Shown: one piece after another, positions 34,664 to 43,875 of the stretch | How positions within the stretch are numbered: position 1 is the stretch's first letter | Layout: each line of letters starts with the position of its first letter | NCBI GenBank assembly: GCA_947624375.1 | Contig: CANQKD010000004.1 | Span: forward strand, 1 to 64,000 | From: an uncultured Clostridia bacterium | GTDB taxonomy: Bacteria; Bacillota; Clostridia; Oscillospirales; Ruminococcaceae | Reading direction: 5' to 3' | DNA: 64,000 bases | Position numbers and translations under genes: made by a program | The notes under the pieces: generated by a model | Seen by the model: the letters and a program-made list of their open reading frames with translations, nothing else | What the model was told of the DNA's origin: nothing | Databases searched by the model: none

Positions 34664-34828
34664 GTGTCGACATGGTCGACACTTCACGGGAAAACCAGTT
34701 CGGGGTTTTCCCGTGTGCCTTTTCCTGCGTCGGCTCAGTTACCCTCACGCAAAAAATCACAAAATGTTGTGATTTTTTGCTGCGCCGACAGCGGTGTAAG
34801 ATCCGAGAAATGAATTCTCGGATCTTAC
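34664..34828. repeat. Cluster of four perfect palindromes after the lipoprotein gene
   Basis: In sequence come GTGTCGAC-atg-GTCGACAC (34664-34682), a 12-bp stem at 34685-34715, a 14-bp stem with a 4-nt loop at 34749-34780 nested in a GTCGGC/GCCGAC pair (34729-34789), and a 14-bp stem at 34796-34828 followed by a T-rich tail. The region 34612-34979 has no gene; the gltA promoter is at its end. Confidence 0.8.
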
Positions 34829-34899
34829 TTTATTATTTAATTCTGTTCGACATAATTCTGCTTAATTGCCGTAATGTGCGGTAAAATAAGCTTTTGCGG

Positions 34900-34929
34900 T
34901 TGACAAGCCTCCCGTTTTTATGTTATAAT
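34900..34929 (+). promoter_or_regulatory. Promoter of citrate synthase gene
   Basis: TTGACA (34900-34905) and TGTTATAAT with an extended -10 (TATAAT at 34924-34929), 18-bp spacer. Confidence 0.75.
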
Positions 34930-34979
34930 AGATATATCTTTTTAGTTTTTATTATTTTTTAGCGAAGAGAGGTCTGAAT

Positions 34980-36323
34980 ATGAACACCAATGCACGCGAA
35001 CTTCTCTGTAAGAAGTTTATTGAAAACAATACGATAAAGCCAGAGCTTTTCGATAATTACATAGTTAAAAAAGGTCTGCGTAACGCCGATGGCACAGGTG
35101 TTGTGGCAGGTCTTACAAATATCTGTAACGTTCACGGATATGTTGTAAACGAGGGTGAAAAATCGCCTATAGAGGGTGAACTTATCTATCGCGGCTATAA
35201 TATACGCGACCTTGTCGGCAACGTTGTCAAGGAAAACAGATTCGGCTATGAGGAGATAGTGTATCTTCTGCTAATGGGCGACCTGCCATCTCAGCACGAG
35301 CTTGAAGTGTTCAAATCTCTGCTTGCCGCAAACAGAGAACTGCCCGAATCTTTCTTTGAGGATATGATACTTAAAAATCCTTCGAGAAATATCATGAACC
35401 AGATGGGCAGAAGCGTTCTTTCGCTGTATTCTTATGATGACAACCCAGAAAGCACCTCGCCCGACTATGAAATGGCTACAGCAGTTTCCATAATTGCCAA
35501 AATGCCTACAATAATGGTGTCTGCGTGGCAGGTAAAGAACAGATACTTCAACAACGAAAGTATGCATATGCACCCGCTTATAAAAACGCAGTCTACCGCT
35601 GAATCTATTCTGTCCACCATTCGCCCCGACAGAGTGTTCACCGATGAAGAAGCAAAACTTCTGGATATAATGCTCATGCTGCACGCAGAGCACGGCGGCG
35701 GTAATAACTCTACTTTTGCCTGCCGTGTGCTTACATCTTCCGGCACCGATCCCTATGCAGCGTATTCTGCCGCTATAGGTTCTCTCAAAGGCTACCGTCA
35801 CGGCGGCGCAAATGCCAAAGTTACCGAGATGCAGGATATCATCAAGCAAAATGTACATAACTGGGACGACGAGGGCGAAGTTGCCGACTTTCTGCGCAAG
35901 ATCATGCGTAAAGAAGCAGGCGACGGCACAGGTCTTATATATGGTATGGGTCACGCGGTATATACACTTTCCGACCCCAGAGCCGTTATACTTCGTGAAA
36001 GAGCAGAAAACCTCGCCAAGGGAACAGAGTTTGAAGCCGAATTCAGACTGCTGCACAATATCGAAAAACTCACTCCGCAGCTTTTCAAAGAGATAAGAGG
36101 CGTTGATAAGGTAATGTGCGCAAATGTCGATATGTATTCGGGTCTTGTGTACAGAATGCTTAAAATACCTCAGGATCTGTTTACTCCGCTGTTTGCAGTA
36201 TCGCGTATGGCAGGCTGGTCGGCACATAGGTTTGAAGAGATAGTCACCGGCAAGAAGATAATCAGACCTGCGTATAAATCGGTGCTCAGTAAGCGTAAAT
36301 ATGTTCCTATAAGCGAAAGATAA
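34980..36323 (+). CDS. gltA: Citrate synthase
   Basis: The 447-residue enzyme shows HAEHGGGNNSTFACR, RHGGANAKV and GMGHAVYTLSDPRA, containing the catalytic His residues of citrate synthases. It condenses oxaloacetate and acetyl-CoA. The N-terminal extension of about 50 residues is typical of the longer Clostridia/Bacteroidetes form. No aconitase or isocitrate dehydrogenase gene adjoins it, unlike many glutamate-biosynthesis clusters. Confidence 0.95.
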   Translation: MNTNARELLCKKFIENNTIKPELFDNYIVKKGLRNADGTGVVAGLTNICNVHGYVVNEGEKSPIEGELIYRGYNIRDLVGNVVKENRFGYEEIVYLLLMGDLPSQHELEVFKSLLAANRELPESFFEDMILKNPSRNIMNQMGRSVLSLYSYDDNPESTSPDYEMATAVSIIAKMPTIMVSAWQVKNRYFNNESMHMHPLIKTQSTAESILSTIRPDRVFTDEEAKLLDIMLMLHAEHGGGNNSTFACRVLTSSGTDPYAAYSAAIGSLKGYRHGGANAKVTEMQDIIKQNVHNWDDEGEVADFLRKIMRKEAGDGTGLIYGMGHAVYTLSDPRAVILRERAENLAKGTEFEAEFRLLHNIEKLTPQLFKEIRGVDKVMCANVDMYSGLVYRMLKIPQDLFTPLFAVSRMAGWSAHRFEEIVTGKKIIRPAYKSVLSKRKYVPISER

Positions 36324-36341
36324 ATTTTTTGTCAAAAGGTC

Positions 36342-36405
36342 TTTAAAAATTTATTGAAATATGTTATAATATAACCGAATGTATGTTTTTACATTCGGTT
36401 ATATT
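36342..36405 (+). promoter_or_regulatory. Promoter overlapped by a 16-bp perfect palindrome
   Basis: TTTAAA (36342-36347) and TATAAT (36365-36370) are 17 bp apart. A perfect hairpin with arms 36368-36383 and 36390-36405 starts inside the -10. The transcript would begin in the left arm, so the hairpin could be an operator or a 5' mRNA structure. Confidence 0.6.
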
Positions 36406-36432
36406 GCTGTTTTGCGGAAAGGAGCGAAAGAT

Positions 36433-37773
36433 ATGAAGCTGAAAAGAATATTTGCAGCCTGCATTCTGGGCGTTATGCTGACTTTCAGCGGATGTTCGTT
36501 CGGCTCTTTTTCGGTAGATACTTTGCTCGCAGCGCCTAAGCTCTCCGCAGAGCAGGAGGGTATTTACGATGCGCTTATGAAAAGCACCGGCAACAATATA
36601 GTGCTTAAATACCCCAAAAGCGGCAGCAACCGCAGCGCCTATATGGTGGCGAATATAGACGATGAACCTACAGACGAAGCTATAGTTTTCTATGAATTCA
36701 ATAATGACCTTCCCGGAATGAGCAGTGCCGATGCCGAGGACAGCGGCGTAAGGCTTTGCGTGCTCGATAAAAACGATAAGGGCGAGTGGCAGGCTGTTTC
36801 AGATCAGGCAGGCGCAGGCACAGATATTGACAGGATAATAGTATCAAAACTGGACGGCAGCGGAAATATAAGCGTTATAGTCGGTTATTCTACGCTTTCA
36901 ATAAATGAAAAGGTCATGGAAGTGTATAATTATTCGCAGGGCAAGCTGACACTTGCGGCACAGGACAGCTACAGCGTAATGGAAACTCTCGATATAGACA
37001 ACGACGGATATAATGAGATAATCACAGTGCAGTCGGGCGGCGATAACTCACTTGCCACAGCATCACTTCTCAGTATGTCAGATGGTCAGATAGTCAAGAC
37101 TAATGTAATATATATGTCAGAAAGATTCCAGTCGGTGGCTTCGTATGTAAAGGGCAAGCTTACCGAGTATAATAAGGCATTGTTTATCGACTGCCGCTAT
37201 GACGAGAGCCGCCTTCAGACCGAATTTTTGTATTATAAGTATGATTCACTGCAAAACCCCGTAGCCAAAATGGGCAGCGACCTTGCAGACCTTACTGTGC
37301 GTCCCGACGGCTACTATTCTACAGATATGGATAACGACGGTATCGTAGAGATACCTACCGTTGAGCCTATGCCGGGGTATGAGCTTTCAGCCCCCGAAGA
37401 GCAGATCTACCTTACCACATGGAACGCCTACAAAGATTATTATGAGTTTTATCCCAAATATGTAGGATATTATTCTATTTCAGGCGGATATATGCTTGAA
37501 TTTCCTAAAGAATGGAAAGGTACAGTCACAGTAAAACGCGATGCTGTAACAGGTGAAGCGGTATTTTATGTGTTTGATACATCTTTGGAAGAAACAACGC
37601 AGGAATTTATGCGTATCACAATAAGTTCGCGTGATGATTCCGCCGAGTATGAAAAGAGAGGCTATGAAAGGATAACCTCCGCAGGTCAGACAGACTACCT
37701 TGTAAGATTTACAGGCAGTGTGGAAAATGTTGACCTTTCCAAAATAAAAAGCAGATTTTATGTGATCTCGTAA
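36433..37773 (+). CDS. Lipoprotein of unknown function with DxDxDG repeats
   Basis: The 446-residue protein has a signal peptide ending in a lipobox (TFSGC). It also carries two calcium-loop-like motifs, DIDNDGYNEI and DMDNDGIVEI, as found in FG-GAP/VCBS-type beta propellers. AGGAG lies 8 nt before the ATG at 36433. It is followed at 41 bp by a PhoP-PhoR-type two-component system and is likely co-transcribed, so it may be an extracellular sensor accessory or a target of that system. No specific function recognised. Confidence 0.8.
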   Translation: MKLKRIFAACILGVMLTFSGCSFGSFSVDTLLAAPKLSAEQEGIYDALMKSTGNNIVLKYPKSGSNRSAYMVANIDDEPTDEAIVFYEFNNDLPGMSSADAEDSGVRLCVLDKNDKGEWQAVSDQAGAGTDIDRIIVSKLDGSGNISVIVGYSTLSINEKVMEVYNYSQGKLTLAAQDSYSVMETLDIDNDGYNEIITVQSGGDNSLATASLLSMSDGQIVKTNVIYMSERFQSVASYVKGKLTEYNKALFIDCRYDESRLQTEFLYYKYDSLQNPVAKMGSDLADLTVRPDGYYSTDMDNDGIVEIPTVEPMPGYELSAPEEQIYLTTWNAYKDYYEFYPKYVGYYSISGGYMLEFPKEWKGTVTVKRDAVTGEAVFYVFDTSLEETTQEFMRITISSRDDSAEYEKRGYERITSAGQTDYLVRFTGSVENVDLSKIKSRFYVIS

Positions 37774-37814
37774 AGATGGACAAAACGAAAATTTATAAGA
37801 TAGGAGAGATATTT

Positions 37815-38519
37815 ATGAGAAAGATCATTGTGTGTGAAGACGAAGATTCCATAAGGGAGTTTGTCGTGCTCAACCTGAAAAGAAGCGGCTATGAAGTCGT
37901 GAGTGTGAGCAGCGGCGAAGCTGCCCTTGAAGCGTATGATGCCGCCCCCGGAACATTCGATGTCGCACTGCTGGATATAATGATGCCAGGCATAGACGGC
38001 ATTCAGGTGTGCAAAAAACTTCGCGAAAAAAGCGAAACTATGGGAATAATCATGCTATCGGCAAAATCGCAGGAGATAGATAAGGTATCATCACTGATGA
38101 TAGGCGCAGATGACTATATAACAAAGCCGTTTTCAATATCAGAGCTTGTCGCCAGGGTAGATGCAGTCTGCCGCAGAGTAAATATTTCCCATGCAAAGCC
38201 CGAGAGCAATTCAACAATTGTTTCAGGTCCGTTTACCCTCAACCTTAAAAGCAGAACAGTCTACCGTGACGGTCAGCAGATAGACCTCACTCAGGTAGAG
38301 TATCAGATAATGGAGTATTTCTTCAAAAACCAGAATACCGCTCTTGACCGTACCAGTATACTCAACCATATCTGGGGCGATTCATACTACGGCGATGATA
38401 AGATAGTAGATGTAAATATCCGCCGTATACGTATGAAAATAGAGAAAGAGCCCTCTAATCCGCAGTATATACTTACCATCTGGGGCTACGGTTATAAGTG
38501 GAGCGCGCCCGGAAATTAA
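37815..38519 (+). CDS. OmpR/PhoB-family response regulator
   Basis: The 234-residue protein has a receiver domain with CEDED near the start, phospho-acceptor Asp54 (LLDIMMPG), Lys in ITKPF, and an OmpR-type winged helix at the C-terminus (LTQVEYQIMEYF, VDVNIRRIRMKIE). The ATG at 37815 has GGAGAG 6 nt upstream. Its partner kinase follows by 34 bp. Confidence 0.93.
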   Translation: MRKIIVCEDEDSIREFVVLNLKRSGYEVVSVSSGEAALEAYDAAPGTFDVALLDIMMPGIDGIQVCKKLREKSETMGIIMLSAKSQEIDKVSSLMIGADDYITKPFSISELVARVDAVCRRVNISHAKPESNSTIVSGPFTLNLKSRTVYRDGQQIDLTQVEYQIMEYFFKNQNTALDRTSILNHIWGDSYYGDDKIVDVNIRRIRMKIEKEPSNPQYILTIWGYGYKWSAPGN

Positions 38520-38553
38520 CATAGGCTGAATTTTACGAAAGGGGAGTGTAACA

Positions 38554-40077
38554 GTGGCTAAGGTCAGAAGAAAGAACAGCATAACCACGCGCTGGGCAGT
38601 GAATAACCTCGGCGTTGTAATTGTTATACTCCTTATAATAGATGTAATATCCGCCGTGCTGATAAGGTACTATTACTACAACTCAGCCCAGCAGTATGTA
38701 ATGAACCAGATGAGCATAATAACCAGCGCAATTGAGCGTTACGCCAGCGACGGCACTACAAATTATAACTCCGAGATACGAGGAATTATAGAAAACTATG
38801 AGCATAAGAACCAGATAGAACTTATGGCAATAGATCACGATGACCAGATAGCACTTACATCTTCGGGATTTTCGCCGCAGGGTCAGCCCGATATGTCTGA
38901 CTTTGATATGGCAAGGTCTTCCGAGAGCGGCTCAGCGCTGGTAAATACAAAGCTGCCTTCGGGCGAGAAGGTAATGGCTTATACCTGCATGATACCGCCG
39001 CTGGGAAGCGAGTTTCAGGCTATCAGAATGATGGTATCTGTAGAAAAAGTCGACAGGCAGATATGGCTTTTCGTATTTGTAATAACGCTTGTGCTTGCCG
39101 CAATAGTTGCGCTTATGATATTTACCGGCAGATTTTTTGTGCGCTCTATAGTGAACCCCGTGCGTGATGTGAATTTGTTTGCCAGAAAGATAGCTACCGG
39201 CGATTTTTCGCAAAGACTTGTAAAAGACCGCGATGATGAACTCGGTGAGCTTTATGACAGTATAAACTATATGGCGAACGAGCTTTCAAATACAGAAGCT
39301 ATGAAAAATGAGTTTATATCTTCGGTCTCTCATGAGCTGCGAACGCCGCTTACCGCCATAAAGGGCTGGAGCGAAACACTTCTTGATATGAGCGACGATA
39401 AAGAGACCATTGAAAAGGGCATGAAAGTCATAATCGGCGAGACCGAAAGGCTTTCTGATATGGTTGAAGAGCTTCTTGACTTCTCGCGTATTCAAGACGG
39501 CAGACTGCTGCTGAACAAAGCTACCATTGATATTCTTGCAGAGCTCGGCGAGACAGTGCTTATATATAAAGAAAGAGCCAAAAAACTGGGCATGACACTT
39601 GAATATTATGAGCCCGAGATGCTCCCATTTGTTTACGGCGACAGAAACAGGCTGAAGCAGGTGTTTATAAATATCGTAGACAATGCGGTCAAGTATTCTG
39701 ATGAGGGCGCGGTCATTTCTGTAGAAGCGTATGAAGAAGACGGAGATATAGTTATTTCCGTTTCCGATACGGGCATAGGCATTTCTGAAGAAGACCTGCC
39801 TAAGGTAAAAACAAAGTTTTTCAAAGCCGAGCAGACAAGACGCGGCTCGGGCATAGGCCTTGCAGTTGCTGATGAGATAATCAGAATGCATTCGGGCACA
39901 CTTACAGTTAAAAGCCAGCTTGGCGTGGGTACTACCGTGGTAATAACCCTGCCGGCTATCAGGTCTGCAAATCAGGGCAGAAAGGATAAAACAGAGACAA
40001 TAAACGTTGAGCTTATCACCAACAACGATGACGAAAGGAATACCATATATGAGCAGCAAGACGGAAAAGACAGCTGA
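38554..40077 (+). CDS. Sensor histidine kinase (PhoR/ResE type)
   Basis: The 507-residue membrane kinase starts at GTG 38554 (AGGGGAG upstream). Two membrane helices (about 19-40 and 170-193) flank an extracytoplasmic domain of about 130 residues. HAMP, HisKA with His260 (SVSHELRTPLTAIKGW) and HATPase (NIVDNAVKYS, DTGIGI, GSGIGLAV) follow. The signal is unknown. Its last 29 bp overlap the next gene, so translation is coupled. Confidence 0.92.
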   Translation: MAKVRRKNSITTRWAVNNLGVVIVILLIIDVISAVLIRYYYYNSAQQYVMNQMSIITSAIERYASDGTTNYNSEIRGIIENYEHKNQIELMAIDHDDQIALTSSGFSPQGQPDMSDFDMARSSESGSALVNTKLPSGEKVMAYTCMIPPLGSEFQAIRMMVSVEKVDRQIWLFVFVITLVLAAIVALMIFTGRFFVRSIVNPVRDVNLFARKIATGDFSQRLVKDRDDELGELYDSINYMANELSNTEAMKNEFISSVSHELRTPLTAIKGWSETLLDMSDDKETIEKGMKVIIGETERLSDMVEELLDFSRIQDGRLLLNKATIDILAELGETVLIYKERAKKLGMTLEYYEPEMLPFVYGDRNRLKQVFINIVDNAVKYSDEGAVISVEAYEEDGDIVISVSDTGIGISEEDLPKVKTKFFKAEQTRRGSGIGLAVADEIIRMHSGTLTVKSQLGVGTTVVITLPAIRSANQGRKDKTETINVELITNNDDERNTIYEQQDGKDS

Positions 40078-41023
40078 AAACGGCTGTAAGTTCAAGTCAA
40101 AAATAGGCGGTCAGGCGCTTATCGAGGGCGTTATGATGCGCGGTCTGTATAAGTCGGCAATGGCGTGCAGGCTGCCAAGCGGAGAGATAGACCTTGAAGT
40201 GTGGGATATAAACAACGGCAAGAATATGCCGTGGTATCGAAAAGTGCCGTTTCTTCGCGGAATATTCAACTTTGCAATAACTTTTGCCGAGGGTTATAAA
40301 TGCCTCTCAAAGTCAGCCGATAAATCAATGCAGGGGCTGGATGAAGAGCCGCAGTCAAAGTTTGAAAAATGGCTCGATGACAAGCTCGGCGACAAGTTAG
40401 GACCTGTAGTTTCCGTGGTCGGTATGGTGTTTGGCATCGCGCTGGCGGTGCTGCTGTTTGTGTTCCTGCCGTCGGGTCTCACTAAGCTGCTGTCAAAGTT
40501 TGTCAAATTAAATTCGGTAGTAAAAACAATAATCGAGGGCGTTATAAAAATATCGATCTTTGTGCTTTTTATGTGGCTTACCAGCCTGATGCCCGATATG
40601 AAGATAATGTACCGATACCACGGCGCAGAGCATAAAACTATAGCTTGCTATGAGGCAGGCGAAGAGCTGACGCCCGAAAACGTCAAAAAACATATACGCT
40701 TTCACCCAAGATGCGGCACCAGCTTTATGTTTTTGATACTGCTTATCAGTATAATAATCTTCTCGCTGTTGCACCTGCCGTGGGATAATATTCTTTTGAG
40801 AATGTGCTTCAAACTGGCGCTTCTGCCCATAATAGTGGGTATAGGGTATGAGTTTATACGGCTTGCAGGACGGTATGACAACTGGTTCACAAAGGCATTT
40901 TCAGCGCCGGGTCTGTGGCTGCAAAGAATAACCACCAAAGAGCCCGATGAAAAGCAGATAGAGTGCGCCATAGCCGCGCTTAAAGCAGTAATTCCCGAAG
41001 ATACCGAGGAGGACAGATGGTAA
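40049..41023 (+). CDS. DUF1385 (YqhQ-like) membrane protein
   Basis: The 324-residue protein has the DUF1385 signatures GGQALIEGVMMRG, YHGAEHKTIACYE and HPRCGTSFMFLI, and about four membrane helices. The function is unknown; the gene is commonly next to prmC or prfA in Clostridia and may have a metal-binding role judging by its His/Glu/Cys motifs (inference). The ATG at 40049 has AAAGGA 9 nt upstream inside the end of the kinase gene. It overlaps prmC by 7 bp. Confidence 0.9.
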   Translation: MSSKTEKTAENGCKFKSKIGGQALIEGVMMRGLYKSAMACRLPSGEIDLEVWDINNGKNMPWYRKVPFLRGIFNFAITFAEGYKCLSKSADKSMQGLDEEPQSKFEKWLDDKLGDKLGPVVSVVGMVFGIALAVLLFVFLPSGLTKLLSKFVKLNSVVKTIIEGVIKISIFVLFMWLTSLMPDMKIMYRYHGAEHKTIACYEAGEELTPENVKKHIRFHPRCGTSFMFLILLISIIIFSLLHLPWDNILLRMCFKLALLPIIVGIGYEFIRLAGRYDNWFTKAFSAPGLWLQRITTKEPDEKQIECAIAALKAVIPEDTEEDRW

Positions 41024-41856
41024 ACCGCGGAGAACTTTACGAAAAATGCGTAAATAAGCTTGAAGAAAAGGACATAGACACCGCAGATTTTGACGTAAGA
41101 TGTATTTTTTCAGATGTTTTGCAGGAAAGAAACTTTATCAAAAACGGCGCGCCTGTCAGCAAAGAAAATGCAGCGCGTATACAAGATATTACAGAAAGGT
41201 ATGCAGACGGCTATCCGCTGCAATATTTGCTTGGAAAATGGGAGTTTTACGGTCTGCCGTTCTATGTCGGCGAGGGCGTGCTTATCCCTCGGCAAGATAC
41301 CGAAACACTCGTTGAGTTTGTTTTGAATACCTTTAAAAATGGCGATATTTCGGCAGTTGATCTATGCGCAGGCAGCGGCTGTATCAGTATAGCGATAGAG
41401 AAAAATATCACCTGCCGCATTACCGCAGTTGAAAGATCGCCGCAGGCTTATGAGTATCTTTTAAAAAATATACAGTTCAATTCAAGCGGCGTAACGCCTA
41501 TGCTCGCAGACGTTACGGAAAAGCAGACCGCAGAGCAGTTCCACGACCTTGACCTGATAGTCTGCAACCCTCCGTACCTTACCGAAGATGATATGCGGCA
41601 TCTGCAAAAGCAGGTCGGCTATGAGCCCAAAGAAGCGCTCTACGGCGGCATTGACGGCTGTGACTACTACAGATATATAGTAAGGCTGTGGAAAAATTCT
41701 TTGAAAGACGGCGGCGTTATGTGCTTTGAGATAGGCATAGGGCAGGAAGATGAAGTCTCCGGCATAATGATACAGCACGGTTTTGAAAATGTTCGTTCAA
41801 GAAAAGATCTGTGTGGAAAATTCCGCATAGTTACGGGCGTGTGGCGCAGCGAATAG
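41017..41856 (+). CDS. prmC: Peptide chain release factor N5-glutamine methyltransferase
   Basis: The 279-residue enzyme has QYLLGKWEFYGLPF, IPRQDTETLV, a SAM-binding DLCAGSGCISIAI and the NPPY motif (VCNPPYL). It methylates the GGQ glutamine of release factors. GAGGAGGACAG precedes the ATG. prfA, its frequent neighbour, is not in the window. Confidence 0.94.
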   Translation: MVNRGELYEKCVNKLEEKDIDTADFDVRCIFSDVLQERNFIKNGAPVSKENAARIQDITERYADGYPLQYLLGKWEFYGLPFYVGEGVLIPRQDTETLVEFVLNTFKNGDISAVDLCAGSGCISIAIEKNITCRITAVERSPQAYEYLLKNIQFNSSGVTPMLADVTEKQTAEQFHDLDLIVCNPPYLTEDDMRHLQKQVGYEPKEALYGGIDGCDYYRYIVRLWKNSLKDGGVMCFEIGIGQEDEVSGIMIQHGFENVRSRKDLCGKFRIVTGVWRSE

Positions 41857-41894
41857 CTTTGCAGTACAAATAATAACACGTTTATTTGCAGTAC

Positions 41895-41923
41895 GTACTT
41901 TTGTACACTTGTTGTGTTATAAT
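41895..41923 (+). promoter_or_regulatory. recA promoter region with a candidate operator
   Basis: TATAAT at 41918-41923 is clear. The -35 position is covered by GTACTTTTGTAC (41895-41906), which has the half-site spacing of a Gram-positive LexA box (GAAC-N4-GTTC) but differs in two positions. SOS control of recA is expected, but this match alone does not prove it. Confidence 0.4.
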
Positions 41924-41989
41924 ATATATGTGAACGGATCACAAAAGTAAAAACATCATGCGGAAATTCCGCAGAAAGGACTGACAGAC

Positions 41990-43186
41990 ATGGCAGCAGG
42001 AAAGAAAGAATCAAAAAAGCAGTTGGAGATACCCGATACCGCCGAAGAAAAGCAGAAGGCTTTGCAGGGCGCTATCGCGGAGATCGAAAAGAAGTACGGT
42101 AAAGGCGCGGTAATGCGTCTTGGCTCAACAAAGGCGCTCGATGTGGCGGCAATTTCAACAGGCTCACTCACGCTTGATATGGCTCTCGGTATAGGCGGCG
42201 TGCCCCGCGGCAGAGTGGTTGAAATATACGGTCCCGAAAGCTCGGGCAAAACTACCGTTGCACTGCATATAATCGCAGAGGCGCAGAAACTGGGCGGCAA
42301 CGCGGCGTTTATTGACGTTGAACACGCTCTTGACCCTGTGTATGCGGCGGCTCTCGGCGTTGATACCGATGCGCTTTTAGTATCACAGCCCGACAGCGGC
42401 GAAGATGCCTTGCAGATAGCCGAAACCCTCGTCCGTTCGGGCGCTATTGATTGTATAGTTGTGGATTCCGTTGCGGCAATGGCTACCAAAGCCGAGATAG
42501 ACGGCGATATGGGCGATACCCATGTAGGTCAGCTGGCAAGGCTTATGTCACAGGCTATGAGAAAGCTGACAGCGGTTATATCAAAGTCTAACTGCGTGGC
42601 GGTGTTTATAAACCAGATACGCGAAAAAATAGGCGTTATGTATGGCAACCCCGAAACCACCCCCGGCGGCAGAGCTCTAAAATTCTACAGCTCAGTCCGT
42701 ATAGAGGTAAGGCGTCAGGAACAGCTGAAAGCAGGCTCTGAGGTCATAGGCAACAGAACAAAATGCAAGGTTGTCAAGAACAAAGTTGCTCCGCCGTTCA
42801 AAGAATGTGAGTTTGATATAATCTACGGCAAGGGCATCTCCCGTGACGGCGAGCTGCTCGATCTTGCCGTTGAACTGGGTATAGTCAAGAAAGGCGGCGC
42901 GTGGTTCAGCTATAACGACATGAAACTCGGTCAGGGCAGAGATAATTCAAAAGACTATCTGCTTGCCAACCCTGATCTTTTCAAAGAGATCGAAAAGCAG
43001 GTGCGTGAGCGCAGCGGAGAGCTTGTTATGAATACCAAAAAGAGCGCGAAAGACTCGGCTATTGCAGCGGCTGCAAAGGCTTCTGCCTCGGGCGGCTCGG
43101 CGGCAGCGGCAGGCGATGAAAACAGCGTTATCGTAAATGCTGATGATGATTTTGAAGAGTTTGCCCCCGTTGACGTCGACGAATGA
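41990..43186 (+). CDS. recA: Recombinase RecA
   Basis: The 398-residue protein has the Walker [10 protein letters not shown] (81-89), the Walker B-type [15 protein letters not shown], and loops with the [12 protein letters not shown] signature. It catalyses strand exchange and SOS activation. The C-terminal tail is longer than usual, with an Ala/Ser-rich spacer before an acidic end. recX overlaps its stop (ATGA). Confidence 0.98.
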   Translation: MAAGKKESKKQLEIPDTAEEKQKALQGAIAEIEKKYGKGAVMRLGSTKALDVAAISTGSLTLDMALGIGGVPRGRVVEIYGPESSGKTTVALHIIAEAQKLGGNAAFIDVEHALDPVYAAALGVDTDALLVSQPDSGEDALQIAETLVRSGAIDCIVVDSVAAMATKAEIDGDMGDTHVGQLARLMSQAMRKLTAVISKSNCVAVFINQIREKIGVMYGNPETTPGGRALKFYSSVRIEVRRQEQLKAGSEVIGNRTKCKVVKNKVAPPFKECEFDIIYGKGISRDGELLDLAVELGIVKKGGAWFSYNDMKLGQGRDNSKDYLLANPDLFKEIEKQVRERSGELVMNTKKSAKDSAIAAAAKASASGGSAAAAGDENSVIVNADDDFEEFAPVDVDE

Positions 43187-43812
43187 TGAACATAACAAAA
43201 ATAGAGAAGTACAAGGGCAATACCTATGAGGTAGAGTTTGACGACGGCGCGAAAGAGTATCTGAATATTGAAATAATTACAGACTATCATCTGAAAGCGC
43301 CGATGTCTCTGCCTGAGAGCGCGTGGGAGCAGGTCTCGTATGCCAACAAGCTGCGTACTGCCAAAGAACGCGCCCTCTATCTTCTCGATTATAAAGACTA
43401 TTCGTATACCGAGCTTTTCAAAAAGCTGGAGCAGAATTACCCTACGCAGGTGTGCTTTGATACAATGGCAAGGCTCGTGGAGATAGGCGTTATAAACGAT
43501 AAGCGCTATGCGGTCAATATGGCGCGACGTCTGGCAGAGGTCAAAGGCTTTGGTTATTACAGATGCGTGCGCGAAATGCGGCTTAAAGGTCTTGATAACG
43601 AGTTTATTGAAGAAGCCCTTGCACCATATCGCGAAAATGCGGTCGAGCGGCTGAAAGAGCTTGTTGAAGAAAAGTATGCCCATAAAATACGCGATAAAAA
43701 GTCGCTCGATAAGGTAAAAAATGCCCTTGTAAGGCTCGGTTATTCGTTTTCGCAGGTAAAAGAAGCCCTCGAAGACTATGAGTTTGAAGATGACGACGAT
43801 CAATATACTTGA
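43183..43812 (+). CDS. recX: Regulatory protein RecX
   Basis: The 209-residue helical protein has three-helix RecX repeats ([47 protein letters not shown]-like). RecX binds and restrains RecA filaments. The ATG at 43183 overlaps the recA TGA; a second ATG follows immediately. The stop codon lies inside the -35 element of the rimO promoter. Confidence 0.9.
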   Translation: MMNITKIEKYKGNTYEVEFDDGAKEYLNIEIITDYHLKAPMSLPESAWEQVSYANKLRTAKERALYLLDYKDYSYTELFKKLEQNYPTQVCFDTMARLVEIGVINDKRYAVNMARRLAEVKGFGYYRCVREMRLKGLDNEFIEEALAPYRENAVERLKELVEEKYAHKIRDKKSLDKVKNALVRLGYSFSQVKEALEDYEFEDDDDQYT

Positions 43813-43836
43813 CATTTGAGAAAAAATATGTATAAT
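43809..43836 (+). promoter_or_regulatory. SigA-type promoter of rimO-pgsA
   Basis: TTGACA (43809-43814) and TATAAT (43831-43836), both perfect, with a 16-bp spacer. The -35 overlaps the recX stop codon. Confidence 0.75.
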
Positions 43837-43875
43837 ATAGTATATCATTTAAAGTATTGAAAAGGAGCGCTTGCT

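Noticed and set aside
35271-36335. Reverse frame of 354 codons opposite gltA
   Set aside because: It is fully antisense to citrate synthase, lacks a start with a ribosome site and has no known domain.
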